Origin: JACDAN01 sp963834825
GTDB taxonomy: Bacteria > Actinomycetota > Thermoleophilia > Gaiellales > Gaiellaceae
Direction: 5' to 3'
NCBI GenBank assembly: GCA_963834825.1
Contig: CAWICZ010000008.1
Location: 1-64,000, forward strand
DNA: 64,000 bases
This document shows positions 8,230 through 17,337 of the stretch, in pieces. The position numbers were made by a program, and so were the translations under genes. The notes beneath the pieces are model-generated. The model made no database searches. It worked only from the letters and a program-made list of their open reading frames with translations, and was not told where the DNA came from. Each line of letters begins with the position of its first letter. Within the stretch, counting starts at the first letter, position 1.

Positions 8230-9360
8230 TCAGCGCCCGAACCAGCGGGCGCGCCGGCTCGAGCCAAAATGCTGCTTCTCGTCGACGAGGGTGGCGGACG
8301 GTACGCGGAAGGTGCCGGTGGGCTTCGAGCCCGAGAGGAAGTCGACGTCGACGCGACCCACGCGGCCGCCACCGAACTCGATGTAGCACGAGCCGCGTCC
8401 TCCATAGGCGCCAGGAGGCTCGCTGCCCCGAAGTGTGGCGACCAGGGAGGCGGCGACGACGCGCGCCGCTCCCTCTGCGAAAACGCCCGCCTTGGGCACG
8501 CCGATGGTGGCGACGTCCCCGATCGCGTACACGCCCGGATAGCGAGTCTCGAGCGTGCTCGAACTCACCGGCACGTAGCCGTCCTCGGTCATACCACTTG
8601 CGATGACGACGTCGGGGGCGCGGTGCTTGGGGACGCCGAGGAACAGGTCGAAGGGCATCTCGCTGCCATCGTCGAGCACGGCCACGCTCCGGCCGGCGTC
8701 GAGAGCAGCGACGCGACGACCGGGAACAAACTCAATGCCTCGCTCGGCGAAGGCGGCGACCAGCGCCTCGGATGTGTCCGGCGACGGTGGCACCGGCGTC
8801 CCGAACGGAATCACGAAGGAGATCTCACAGGCCTCGCGGACACCCCGCGCCGACAGGTAGTCGTGCAACAGCAAGGCAGCCTCGCTGGGCGCCGGCGGGC
8901 ACTTGAAGGGCGTCCCGCAGACACCGACGATCGCCCGGCCCCGCGAGAACCCCGGCAGCATCTCCGCCAGGCTCTCGGCGCCGGCGACGGAGTAGAACTC
9001 GTTTCCAGCCTCGGCGAGTCCTGGCGTGGCGTCCAGGTCGTAGTCGGCCCCGAGCGCCACGATCAGGACGTCGGCCTCGTGGACACCGGCGTCGGTGGTC
9101 ACGCGGCGCGCCCGGGGATCGATCGCGGTGATCGTCTCCTGCAGGAATCGCACCCCCGGCTTCGCGATGTCACGGTACGGGAGGCGGACGGCGTCGAGCG
9201 TCGTACGCCCGAACATCACGTCGAGTTTCGAGTACCCGAACACGAACGCGTCGTTCTCGTCGATCAGAGCGACGTCGACTTCATCGCCGAGCGTCTCCGA
9301 CAACGCCGTGGCCAGCTCGAGACCCCCGAACCCGGCTCCCAAGATGACGACCCGCTCCAC
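8230..9360 (-). CDS. NDH-2 / sulfide:quinone reductase-like FAD oxidoreductase
   Basis: A 376-residue two-dinucleotide-fold flavoprotein. N-terminal VVILGAGFGGLELA is the FAD-binding GxGxxG, VLIVALGADYD is the ATG-type motif, and VYAIGDVA is the C-terminal FAD contact. SELECTED cysteine context (GVCGTPFKCPPAPSEAA) is typical of sulfide:quinone-reductase-like proteins rather than true NDH-2. The start GTG has no obvious ribosome-binding site and may be leaderless. It could pass electrons from sulfide, NADH or another donor to membrane quinones; the donor is not resolved from sequence. Confidence 0.82.
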   Translation of the reverse strand: MERVVILGAGFGGLELATALSETLGDEVDVALIDENDAFVFGYSKLDVMFGRTTLDAVRLPYRDIAKPGVRFLQETITAIDPRARRVTTDAGVHEADVLIVALGADYDLDATPGLAEAGNEFYSVAGAESLAEMLPGFSRGRAIVGVCGTPFKCPPAPSEAALLLHDYLSARGVREACEISFVIPFGTPVPPSPDTSEALVAAFAERGIEFVPGRRVAALDAGRSVAVLDDGSEMPFDLFLGVPKHRAPDVVIASGMTEDGYVPVSSSTLETRYPGVYAIGDVATIGVPKAGVFAEGAARVVAASLVATLRGSEPPGAYGGRGSCYIEFGGGRVGRVDVDFLSGSKPTGTFRVPSATLVDEKQHFGSSRRARWFGR

Positions 9361-9461
9361 CGCGCGATGCTAGTCATTCCTCCACCTGCTCAAGGCGTCG
9401 TAAACGGCCCGCGTGGGCGCATCCATACGATCTCGACGGTGGATATCCCTGAGGCGAGTAG

Positions 9462-12050
9462 ATGACCGAGGAGCAGCCGGGCAACGGCGCGATCCGCACC
9501 CCGGACCAGCGTCTGCGCGTCTTCGTGAGCTCCACGCTGGCCGAGCTCGCCGAAGAACGTGCCGCGGTAGCGCGTGCCATCTCGTCCCTGCGGCTCACGC
9601 CGGTTCTGTTCGAGCTTGGTGCGCGACCGCACCCACCTCGCGAGCTGTACCGGGCCTACCTGGCGCAGTCCGACATCTTCATCGGCCTGTACTGGCAGCG
9701 CTACGGCTGGGTCGGGCCGGACATGGAGATCTCGGGACTCGAGGACGAGTTCCGACTCTCCCATTCGATCCCCCGGCTGTTGTACGTCAAGACACCGGCC
9801 CCCGACCGAGAACCTGGGCTAACGGCCATGATTGACGAGCTCCAAACGGAGGGGACCGACTCGTACCGCACTTTCGGTACGCCGCGGGAGCTCGGGCGAC
9901 TGGTGCGGGACGACCTGGCCCTGCTCTTGAGCGAGCGGTTTGCGGCGGCAGACAGCCGGGCCGACAGTTCGGCGTCGCCCGCGTCGACCAGCGACCGGCG
10001 GGGCCTGCGCTCACTGCCGGTGACGTCGACGACGTTGATCGGGCGCGAGCAGGAGATCGTCGAGGTCACGAAGCTGCTCGAGACGCCGGAGGTCCGGCTG
10101 GTCACCCTCACCGGTCCCGGGGGCATCGGCAAGACGCGGCTGGCGATCGCCGTGGGTGAGCAGCTGGACGATCGCTACCCGCGGGGGACAGTGTTTGTGC
10201 CGCTCGCGTCCATCGCTCAGGCCGAGTTGGTTTTGCCGCGCATCGCCGCCGCGGTGAGCGCGACCATCGAGGGCCCGCGCCCGCCCCTGGACGTCCTGGT
10301 CGAGCAGTTCGCGGAAGCCCCCACCCTGCTCGTGTTGGACAACCTCGAACAGATCGTCGGTGTCGCGCCCGACCTCGACCAGCTTCTGGCTCGCAGCCCT
10401 GGTCTCAAGATTCTCGCAACGAGCCGCACCGTTCTTCGGCTTCGGGCCGAGCGCGAGTACCCGGTCGGCCCGCTGACGGTGCCTGCGTTCTCGGGGCCGG
10501 CGGCGATCGAACAGCTAGCCACGTTGCCGGCCGTCCAGCTGTTCGTCGATCGAGCCCAAGCCGTCCGCCATGACTTCGAGCTGACCGACGAGAACGCGCT
10601 CGCCATTGTGGAGATCTGCCGGCGCCTCGATGGTCTGCCGCTGGCCATCGAGCTCGCAGCGGCCCGCGCCCGATTGCTGGAACCAGATGCATTGCTCGCC
10701 CGGCTCGGAAGTTCCCTCGATGCATTGGGTACCGGCCCGGTCGATCTTCCCGAGCGTCAGCGCACGTTGCGCGCGACCGTCGAATGGAGCTTCGGGCTGC
10801 TCGATGACGCCGAGCAGCACATGCTGGCCACCCTGTCGATCTTCGTCGAAGGCTGGACGGTCGAGGCGGCCGCACACGTTTCCGGCCTCACGGACGATCG
10901 GACGCTCGATCTGCTCGACTCCCTCGCCGGGCACAGCCTGGTCAGCGTCGATGCGACCGATGTCGGGCCGAGGTTCCGCATGCTCGCGGCCATACGGGAG
11001 TTGGGCGCCGAGCGGCTTGCCGCCGGCACGGACCTGGCGGACGTCGAGCGGCGGCACGCGGAGTACTTCCGTGCGCTCGTGGAGGACGCCGACTGGCCCG
11101 GTGAACGACAGGCCGAGTGGGCCGAGCGATTGCGAACCGAGGAAGGGAACCTAGGGGTCGCCATCCGTTGGTTCTTCGCCAATGACATCGCACCCCTGCC
11201 AAACATCTTCGTCATCCTCTGGCTCTTCTGGCAGATGCGCGATCGCATGCCCGAAGGTCGGGCCTGGACCCAGGAGCTACTGCTCCGAGCCGATGCATTA
11301 GAGGATCGCGCGCAAGCCCAGTTGTTGTTGAGCTCGGCCGTAACTGCAGCCGAGGTTGGCGACGACGACAGCGCGCAGGCCGCGGTCGAGGGGCTCGAGC
11401 GACTAGAGGGGCGCATCGACGATCCGTTTCTCGAGAGCGCAGCGCAGCTGGCCGTTTCGTGGATCCTGCCGATCGTTGATGACTTCGATGGCGCGCTCCA
11501 GGCCGCGTCGACAGCACTCGATGGCTTCCGCCGGCAGAACGAGCCGTTCATGGCGTGGGCGGCGCTGACCGTTGGGCTGCTGGAGTTGACGCTCGGCCGA
11601 CCTGACGCCGCGCGTGAACACCTCACCGAGGTCAACGAGCTCGGCGGCCAGTTCGGCAACAAGTGGCTCGAGGCGGCTGCGCGAACACAGCTCGCCTTGG
11701 TTGCGATTAGGTCCGGCCAACTCGAGGAGGCTCGAGCGCAGCTTGTGGAGTCGGTGGACGCGGGTGAGGACACCGAGCTCAGCACCCAGACCGTGACCTT
11801 TTCACTCGTCGCCTATGCCCAGCTCGCTCTGGCGGAAAGAGATGCAGGGCGGGCCGCGATGGCCTTGGGTGCGGCCGATGGGTTGCGGCGGCATGCGGGT
11901 TTGCGTGCGTGGCCATCGATGCGGCGCGGCGAGGCGGAGCTGGCCACCCGGGTGGTGCAGGAGCTCGATCCCGACGTCTTCAAGGACGCCTTCGCGGCCG
12001 GATCCGAGCTCAATAAACATGAAGCAATCGCCCTCGTGCGCGGCGACTGA
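9462..12050 (+). CDS. DUF4062 + NB-ARC (STAND) ATPase + TPR protein
   Basis: An 862-residue signal-transduction ATPase. Residues ~18-160 form a DUF4062 domain (RVFVSSTLAELAEER, SDIFIGLYWQRYGW, GLEDEF). Residues ~190-480 form an NB-ARC module with Walker A GPGGIGKT (218-225), Walker B TLLVLDNLE (about 288-296), an ATSR sensor and GLPLAIELAAAR. The rest is winged-helix plus TPR-like helices. No C-terminal LuxR DNA-binding helix is present, unlike many relatives. STAND ATPases oligomerise on ligand sensing; the N-terminal DUF4062 would be the effector or partner module. It stands alone and could serve regulation or, by analogy with other STAND proteins, defence. The role is not settled. Confidence 0.87.
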   Translation: MTEEQPGNGAIRTPDQRLRVFVSSTLAELAEERAAVARAISSLRLTPVLFELGARPHPPRELYRAYLAQSDIFIGLYWQRYGWVGPDMEISGLEDEFRLSHSIPRLLYVKTPAPDREPGLTAMIDELQTEGTDSYRTFGTPRELGRLVRDDLALLLSERFAAADSRADSSASPASTSDRRGLRSLPVTSTTLIGREQEIVEVTKLLETPEVRLVTLTGPGGIGKTRLAIAVGEQLDDRYPRGTVFVPLASIAQAELVLPRIAAAVSATIEGPRPPLDVLVEQFAEAPTLLVLDNLEQIVGVAPDLDQLLARSPGLKILATSRTVLRLRAEREYPVGPLTVPAFSGPAAIEQLATLPAVQLFVDRAQAVRHDFELTDENALAIVEICRRLDGLPLAIELAAARARLLEPDALLARLGSSLDALGTGPVDLPERQRTLRATVEWSFGLLDDAEQHMLATLSIFVEGWTVEAAAHVSGLTDDRTLDLLDSLAGHSLVSVDATDVGPRFRMLAAIRELGAERLAAGTDLADVERRHAEYFRALVEDADWPGERQAEWAERLRTEEGNLGVAIRWFFANDIAPLPNIFVILWLFWQMRDRMPEGRAWTQELLLRADALEDRAQAQLLLSSAVTAAEVGDDDSAQAAVEGLERLEGRIDDPFLESAAQLAVSWILPIVDDFDGALQAASTALDGFRRQNEPFMAWAALTVGLLELTLGRPDAAREHLTEVNELGGQFGNKWLEAAARTQLALVAIRSGQLEEARAQLVESVDAGEDTELSTQTVTFSLVAYAQLALAERDAGRAAMALGAADGLRRHAGLRAWPSMRRGEAELATRVVQELDPDVFKDAFAAGSELNKHEAIALVRGD

Positions 12051-12058
12051 CTGAGGAC

Positions 12059-12598
12059 CTACCGCGGGCGTCGGGCAGCTCGGAGAGCGTCGAGGGTGGC
12101 ACCCGTGAACGCGGCGAGCTCGCGGATGCGGTCTTCGTCCTCGGCGGTGAAGTCGGCTCCTCCCGACTTGTCGGAGAGCTGGAGAAGCCCGTAGCTGCGG
12201 CCGTCGTCGCCGCAGACCGCCGTGGCCAGCCAGCCCCGGATCGGCGGGTGGCTGTCGGCCACGTCACCAAAGCCGCCCCAGTCGGGATGTGCCTCGACCT
12301 CGTCCTGCGTCAGCCGTACTACCTCACCCGGCTCGAACCGGATGCCATGCAACCCGAGACCGCGCGGGTCGACGCGAAAGTCGCGCCAGCGCGCGTACTG
12401 CGCGCTCAGGTTGAAGAACTTGCGCGTTGCATGTCCGTCACCGTCGAGGTCGACACTGAGGGCAGCTTGCTCAGCGCCGGTCAGGGCCCGCGCGAGGCTG
12501 CAGGCACGGTGCAGGAGATCGTCCAGACGAGCGGCGAGCTGGGGGTCGTCGGCGACCTCGGGAGCGAACTCCGTGCCCACGTCTCCGCTTGTCGTCAT
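12059..12598 (-). CDS. GAF-domain protein
   Basis: A 179-residue protein containing one GAF domain (DDLLHRACSLARALTGAEQAALSV through YGLLQLSDKSGGADFTAEDEDRIRELA). GAF domains bind small ligands or chromophores. There is no attached kinase, cyclase or DNA-binding domain, so it probably acts through a partner. ATG 12598 is used because AGGAAGG lies 4-10 nt upstream. It runs divergently from the TetR gene and converges on the STAND ATPase gene 8 bp away. Confidence 0.78.
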   Translation of the reverse strand: MTTSGDVGTEFAPEVADDPQLAARLDDLLHRACSLARALTGAEQAALSVDLDGDGHATRKFFNLSAQYARWRDFRVDPRGLGLHGIRFEPGEVVRLTQDEVEAHPDWGGFGDVADSHPPIRGWLATAVCGDDGRSYGLLQLSDKSGGADFTAEDEDRIRELAAFTGATLDALRAARRPR

Positions 12599-12663
12599 GA
12601 ACCTTCCTCGTCTAGGTGCCCTACTCGCTCGGACCCTATCGGTGGGAGTTATGAGACTTGCCC

Positions 12664-12681
12664 GTACCGGAAATGTGGTAC
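12664..12681 (+). promoter_or_regulatory. Candidate TetR operator / promoter
   Basis: Inverted repeat GTACC-(8 nt)-GGTAC immediately upstream of the TetR gene, overlapping a -10-like TACAGT (12679-12684). TTGCCC at 12658 would be a poor -35 with 15-bp spacing. A third GGTAC occurs at 12692. The position in the divergent GAF/TetR gap suggests autoregulation; this is inferred from position and symmetry only. Confidence 0.4.
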
Positions 12682-12720
12682 AGTGACCTTCGGTACCCAT
12701 CAGTTCCAGAAGGAGAGACG

Positions 12721-13368
12721 ATGCAGGGTGAGGCTGTCGCAGAACGTCCAATGGGAAGGCCGCGGGACGCGCGGGCCGATCGCGCGATCCTGGACGCCAC
12801 GCTCGAGCTGATCGCCGAGGTCGGCGTCCAAGAGTTTCGTACCGAGGACGTCGCCGCCCGCGCCAGGGTCGGGAAGGGCGCGATCTACCGCCGCTACCGA
12901 TCGAAGGACGAACTGGTCACGGCGGCGGTCGCCGCCCTCGTGAGCGAGGAGATCGCGATACCGGACACGGGCTCGACCCGCGGAGACCTGCTCGTGCTGA
13001 TGCGGGAGGCGGTCGATCTGTACTGCGGATCGCTGGCGGGGCGGCTGATGCCGAAGCTGGTCGGCGAGATGGCCCGACGGCCCGAGCTGGCGCATGCGGT
13101 TCGCGAGAGGTTCCTCGCCGGCCGCCGGGCGGCGCTCGCCGCCGTACTTCAGCGCGGCGTGGAGCGTGGCGACCTCCGCCCCGATCTCGACGTCGAGCTC
13201 GCGCTCGACGTGCTCGGCGGGCCGCTCTTCTACCGCCTTCTCATCACCGGCGGCCCGCTCGACGAGCAGCTGGCCGAAGGCGTTGCCGACCTAATCGTCT
13301 GCGGCTTCGCACCGAACACGCCGAGCCGCGCCAAGTCCTCAAGAGCACGAAAGGAGCAAGCACAGTGA
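12721..13368 (+). CDS. TetR-family transcriptional regulator
   Basis: A 215-residue TetR repressor. The N-terminal helix-turn-helix spans about residues 20-65 (ILDATLELIAEVGVQEFRTEDVAARARVGKGAIYRRYRSKDEL), and a TetR_C-type ligand domain with FLAGRRAALAAVLQRGVERGDL follows. AGGAGAGACG precedes the ATG. It overlaps the next gene by 4 bp (GTGA), so it forms an operon with the metallo-hydrolase and the SRPBCC gene and probably controls them in response to a small lipophilic ligand. Confidence 0.92.
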   Translation: MQGEAVAERPMGRPRDARADRAILDATLELIAEVGVQEFRTEDVAARARVGKGAIYRRYRSKDELVTAAVAALVSEEIAIPDTGSTRGDLLVLMREAVDLYCGSLAGRLMPKLVGEMARRPELAHAVRERFLAGRRAALAAVLQRGVERGDLRPDLDVELALDVLGGPLFYRLLITGGPLDEQLAEGVADLIVCGFAPNTPSRAKSSRARKEQAQ

Positions 13369-14216
13369 AGATCCACGCAATCCAGACCGGAACCGTCGCT
13401 GTCACAACCGCGTGGCGCGAGGGCGTCGGTCACGGTCAAAGCAGGCTGCTGCGGACGATCGTCGACCGGCAGTGGACGGAGCCGCTTCCGATCTACGCCT
13501 TCGCGATCGAGCACCCGGAGGGCGTGATCGTCATCGACACCGGCGAGACCGCCCGCGCCTCGGGGCCCGGCTACTTCGTACGGTGGCACCCGGGCATGCG
13601 TGCCTTCCGCGAGTGGGTAGAGCCAGAGCAGGAGATCGGCCCGCAGCTGGACGGACTCGGCATCCGGCCCGGCGATGTCCGCTGGGTCGTGATGACCCAC
13701 CTCCACACCGACCACGCGGGAGGCCTCCACCACTTCTCCGACAACGAGATCCTCGTTACACGCACGGAGCTCGAGTTCGCGTCGGGCCTGCGCGGCCGCC
13801 TGCGCGGCTACGTCGCCAACAAGCAGTGGCCGGCCTGGTTCGATCCGACCATGATCGAGCTCCAGGCGACTCGCTTCGGCCCGTTCCCGCAGAGTCTGCG
13901 GTTGACGGAGGCCGGCGACGTCATCCTCGTCCCGGTCCCCGGCCACACGCCCGGTCAGATCGGCGTGCTCGTCCAGGACGGAGATCACACCGTCTTCCTC
14001 GCGGGCGACAGCTCGTACACGCAGGAGCTGATGCTCCGCGGCAAGGTGGACGGCGTCGGCGCGGACGAGGAGGCGGCCCGGCTCACGCACGAGCGGATCC
14101 GCGCCTACGCCGCTGCGAATCCGACCGTGTACCTGGTCGCGCACGACCCGGAGTCGGCGGCGCGGCTCGCCGAGCGGCGGTTCGTGTATCCGGTCGTGGC
14201 GGAGGCGGCGGCGTGA
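13365..14216 (+). CDS. MBL-fold metallo-hydrolase, AHL-lactonase-like
   Basis: A 283-residue metallo-beta-lactamase-fold hydrolase. The dinuclear metal motif THLHTDHAGG gives His112, His114, Asp116 and His117, and further ligands lie in VPGHTPGQIG and FLAGDSSY. The overall organisation resembles N-acyl-homoserine lactonases and related lactonases. GTG overlaps the TetR stop, and its own stop overlaps the next start (GTGA both times), so translation is coupled across the operon. Lactone or ester hydrolysis is the likely reaction; quorum quenching is possible but unproven. Confidence 0.85.
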   Translation: MKIHAIQTGTVAVTTAWREGVGHGQSRLLRTIVDRQWTEPLPIYAFAIEHPEGVIVIDTGETARASGPGYFVRWHPGMRAFREWVEPEQEIGPQLDGLGIRPGDVRWVVMTHLHTDHAGGLHHFSDNEILVTRTELEFASGLRGRLRGYVANKQWPAWFDPTMIELQATRFGPFPQSLRLTEAGDVILVPVPGHTPGQIGVLVQDGDHTVFLAGDSSYTQELMLRGKVDGVGADEEAARLTHERIRAYAAANPTVYLVAHDPESAARLAERRFVYPVVAEAAA

Positions 14217-14644
14217 TCGCGTTCGAGACCGACGTGTGCATCGAGCGACCGATCGAGGACGTCTTCGCCTACGTCTCCGACCCAGGCAACTTCCCGTCCT
14301 GGAACTCGGCGGTCTCCGCGGTGCGCGAAAGTGAGCCGGGCTCGACCTACGTGATGGAGCGGCAGCTGCCGACGGGTCGCGCCGTGAACGAGCTGAGGAT
14401 CGTGGCTCTCGAGCGGCCCAGGGAGTTCGCGATTCGCACTACGTCGGGGCCGACGCCGTTCTCCTACGCGTACCGATTCTCGGCGGAGAACGACGAGACC
14501 GTCGTACTGCTCGACGCGGAGGTCCAGCTGGGGGGACTCGCCTCGCTCCTACCCCAGCTTGCTCGGCGCGCAGTCAAGAGGGGAGTGGACGACAACCTCG
14601 CGACGCTGAAGGGGATCCTGGAAGATCCCGACGATGGTTCCTGA
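14213..14644 (+). CDS. SRPBCC-family (START/polyketide-cyclase-like) protein
   Basis: A 143-residue SRPBCC protein with the opening CIERPIEDVFAYVSDPGNFPSWN, typical of polyketide cyclase/dehydrase and lipid-binding helix-grip folds. Such proteins bind hydrophobic ligands. GTG overlaps the stop of the metallo-hydrolase, making it the third gene of the TetR operon. Its pairing with a lactonase-like enzyme suggests that both handle the same hydrophobic compound; this is inference. Confidence 0.82.
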   Translation: MIAFETDVCIERPIEDVFAYVSDPGNFPSWNSAVSAVRESEPGSTYVMERQLPTGRAVNELRIVALERPREFAIRTTSGPTPFSYAYRFSAENDETVVLLDAEVQLGGLASLLPQLARRAVKRGVDDNLATLKGILEDPDDGS

Positions 14645-14692
14645 GGCACCGCTCGAGGTCGCCGGGGACGATGTGTACCCGGTTGCTCTCAG

Positions 14693-15427
14693 CTAGTTGA
14701 CGTCGCGTCGCTCGACGAGCGTGATGCCGGCGAGTGAGAGCGCGGCCGCCCAGGCAACAAGGACGAGGCCGCCGGGCGTCGCGTGCAGGAGGTGCGCGGT
14801 GGCGAGCCCCATGAGCGCATCTTGGGCGTGGACGGGTGCGAAGCGGCCGATGCCGGGAAGGAAGGCGAAGAGCAGGTTTTCGGCGACGAAGCCCCACGCG
14901 AGGAGGCCGATGATCGCTGCGACCTGGCTCCGGAGAATAGCGCCGAGAGCGACGCCGATCCCTCCCCACAGGCCGGTGCCGGCCACGGTGCCGAAGAGCA
15001 GCACAGTCGTCTGTCGGTCGGTCAGCGCGAAGTCGATGCCGCGCCCCGCGAGGCACGCGTAGCCGATTCCCAAGCCGAGCGCCGCACCGACGATTCCGAA
15101 GGCGAGCCCGGCGAGCACGCCGGCAGCAACCTTGGCGGCCAGCACGCGGGAGCGTTTGGGTGTGAACAGGAACGTGGGCCGGATCGTGCCGTAGCGATAT
15201 TCGCTGGTTATCAGCATGATCCCGGCGAGCGCGGCGAAGACGCCGGCGAAGCTGCCCACGCTCAACAGCGCCAGCTGGTCGTCGGAGGTGACGAGATTCG
15301 GCGCTTTGGTGAGCAGTCCCGTGAGCAGCAAGAAGAGGACGATGATCCCGACCATTCCCAGCACGAGGCCGGCCGTCGTCCGCGTTGACCGGATCTTCAA
15401 GAGCTCTGCCCTGAACTGGCCGTTCAT
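14693..15427 (-). CDS. ABC-2 type transporter permease
   Basis: A 244-residue integral membrane permease with about six hydrophobic segments (GLVLGMVGIIVLFLLLTGLL, SFAGVFAALAGIMLIT, VLAGLAFGIVGAALGLGIG and others). Early MNGQFRAELLKIRSTRTT is the usual cytosolic entry of ABC-2 permeases. ITSEYRYGTIRPTFLFTPKR is the characteristic first-loop motif of drug/antibiotic export permeases. It overlaps the ATPase gene by 4 bp, so both form one exporter. The cargo is unknown. Confidence 0.87.
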   Translation of the reverse strand: MNGQFRAELLKIRSTRTTAGLVLGMVGIIVLFLLLTGLLTKAPNLVTSDDQLALLSVGSFAGVFAALAGIMLITSEYRYGTIRPTFLFTPKRSRVLAAKVAAGVLAGLAFGIVGAALGLGIGYACLAGRGIDFALTDRQTTVLLFGTVAGTGLWGGIGVALGAILRSQVAAIIGLLAWGFVAENLLFAFLPGIGRFAPVHAQDALMGLATAHLLHATPGGLVLVAWAAALSLAGITLVERRDVN

Positions 15428-16384
15428 GCGGCTTGCTCCGCGGTCAGTCCGAGGAAAATCTCTTCCAGCGAGGAGCTCTCACCGGCCAGCTCGTGGATCG
15501 GCACGTTGGCGGCGAAGGCAATGTCGCCGATGCGCTCACTGGTCGTTCCGTACGCGAGCAGCGTATGGTCATTGCCGGCGCTGACCTGAATACCGGCTTG
15601 CCCGAGCGCCTCTTCGAGCCGTTCCGTCTGCGGTGTGCGGACGCGTACCGATCCCGCCGCGCGGTCGGTGAGCTCCGCGAGCGACGACTCGACCACGAGC
15701 TTGCCGTGGTTGATGATCACTACCTGGTCGACGGTCTGGGCGACCTCCGCGAGGACATGGCTCGAGATCAGGACAGTCCGCTGCCCGGCTGCGAAGGCGC
15801 GGAGGAAGTCGCGCAGCCAGCGCACGCCTCCGGGGTCGAGTCCGTTCGCCGGCTCGTCGAGGATGAGCAGTTCGGGATCGCCCAGAAGCGCCGCTGCGAG
15901 CCCAAGCCGTTGCCGCATCCCGAGTGAGTAGGCGCCGACACGACGCCTCGCCGCCACTTGGAGCTCGACTAGGCGCAGAACCTCCTCGACTCGCGAACGC
16001 GGCAGATCGACCGCCTCGGCGAGCATGCGGAGATGGTCGCGGCCCGAGCGGCCGGGATGGAAGTCGGTTGCTTCCAGCACTGCACCGACGCGGCGAGCTC
16101 GGCTTTGCGAGTTCCGCATACGCCTGGCCGAAGACCAGCGCTCGGCCCCTCGTCGGCGCGGCGAGTCCCAGCACCATCCGAAGCGTCGTTGTCTTCCCGG
16201 CGCCGTTCGGGCCGAGAAAGCCGGTGATCGTTCCCTCCTCGAGCTCGAACGAGAGATCGTCGACCGCGACAACGTCACCGAACCGCTTCGTCAGAGATTC
16301 AACGCGGACGACCGGCATCGCGCCGGGCGTGGGCGACTGGTCGGGAGTCCTTCGTGCAAGCTCGAGTTGATCTGTGATCGACAT
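15424..16384 (-). pseudogene. ABC transporter ATP-binding protein, single-base frameshift
   Basis: ATPase partner of the ABC-2 permease, split between two frames. The first part carries VRVESLTKRFGD and Walker A GPNGAGKTT and leaves the frame after YAELAKP. The second part resumes at ARRVGAVLEATDFHPGR and carries the signature YSLGMRQRLGLA, Walker B LLILDEPANGLDP and the H-loop ISSHVL. One surplus base near 16099 explains the break; without it 319 residues read through. It could be an assembly error or an inactivated exporter. Starts are possible at ATG 16384, TTG 16393 or ATG 16318. Confidence 0.85.
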
Positions 16385-16522
16385 CGGCGTCAAGACTCTC
16401 CGCCGTCACAGCTTTCGGCAACACCGCTGGCGCCCATCCAGCCTTCCGGTTAACCCGAACCTGAAAGCGAGCACCCGGTAGCCGAATTTCGGATCTCCGA
16501 TTGGCTTGAAAGGAGTTGCACG

Positions 16523-16711
16523 GTGGCCCCGCAAACGCCAGGGCAATCGCCGAGGTCGGCCCGTGAGCGCGACGCCGAGGCTGAGGCTTCGTGAGACACC
16601 GAGGTCCACCCGGATCGGGCTCGGCACGAACAGGCTCACGAGGACGCCCGAGAGAACCTGGCCGCGCGGGACATCGAACTGAGCGACACCGAGTTTCAGG
16701 CGCTGCTGTAA
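16523..16711 (+). pseudogene. Small ORF interrupted by in-frame TGA
   Basis: GTG 16523 has AGGAG at good spacing and opens a 62-codon frame ending at TAA 16709. The frame is broken by TGA at 16592 after ARERDAEAEAS. The second half (DTEVHPDRARHEQAHEDARE, then NLAARDIELSDTEFQALL) is acidic, helix-prone and protein-like. It may be a decayed small gene or a sequencing error. It lies between the ABC ATPase start and the small gene at 16904; the remaining bases to either side show nothing else recognisable. Confidence 0.35.
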
Positions 16712-16903
16712 ACCCGTCTAGGCGCGCACGCCGGACACCTCTTATCTCGGCATACGGGCCAGCCTGCACATCAAGCGCTCAGCTAGCCGGAACAGCAGAT
16801 GGCTGCTGGCCTCGATGACAGCGCAGTGTGTTTCGACGATTGTTGCGGGCAACGAACCGATCACCACAGCACGCCGAATCTTCGATCTGAGAGGCAATAG
16901 ACG

Positions 16904-17128
16904 ATGGAAATTGGCATCAACAACAGGGAAGTGGACATCGAGGCCGCCGCATTCGAACGAACCGAGGCAGAGCAGCTCGTGCACGAGTGGCGCGCCGAGC
17001 AGCTGGAGATCCTCGGCCTGTCGCGGGCGGTAGCCGAGACGTTTGCAAGCCGGGTCGACTGGCACCAGGTCGCCGAGCTCGTGAAGCGCGGCTGCAGCGC
17101 CGAGCTCGCGCTCGAGATCCTCCGCTAG
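16904..17128 (+). CDS. Small conserved-type acidic protein (DWHQVAELVKRGC motif)
   Basis: A 74-residue protein starting MEIGINNREVD with AGAGG upstream of the ATG. It ends with the pattern SRVDWHQVAELVKRGCSAEL followed by ALEILR, which resembles small uncharacterised proteins I associate with Actinomycetota. It is predicted soluble and helical with no transmembrane segment. The function is unknown. A hairpin with a U-rich tail follows 25 bp later, which supports an expressed single-gene transcript. Confidence 0.65.
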   Translation: MEIGINNREVDIEAAAFERTEAEQLVHEWRAEQLEILGLSRAVAETFASRVDWHQVAELVKRGCSAELALEILR

Positions 17129-17152
17129 ATCTCGCTCGGCAAGCGCCCGAGG

Positions 17153-17197
17153 CGCGGCGCCTGTGGGCTGAGCTTGGCGCGCCGCGCTGCGCCTTTT
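17153..17197 (+). terminator. Candidate rho-independent terminator
   Basis: An 8-bp stem CGCGGCGC (17153-17160) / GCGCCGCG (17179-17186), followed within 8 nt by TTTT (17194-17197). It lies 25 bp after the small gene ending at 17128. The loop is long (18 nt) and the U-tract short, so confidence is moderate. Confidence 0.4.
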
Positions 17198-17337
17198 CTT
17201 GAGCCCACCGGGCTAGCCCTCTTCATCGCCGCCGTCCTGTTGTTCGCGCAGCCAATCGAGCACTTTGGCAGCATCCCCTGTTGGACTGCCCAACTCGGTC
17301 TACGGCGTTACGAGATCCTTAAAGGAAAGGTTGAACG

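Noticed and set aside
16592..16594. TGA as selenocysteine in the small frame at 16523
   Set aside because: No recognisable SECIS hairpin or selenoprotein family; nonsense or sequencing error is simpler.
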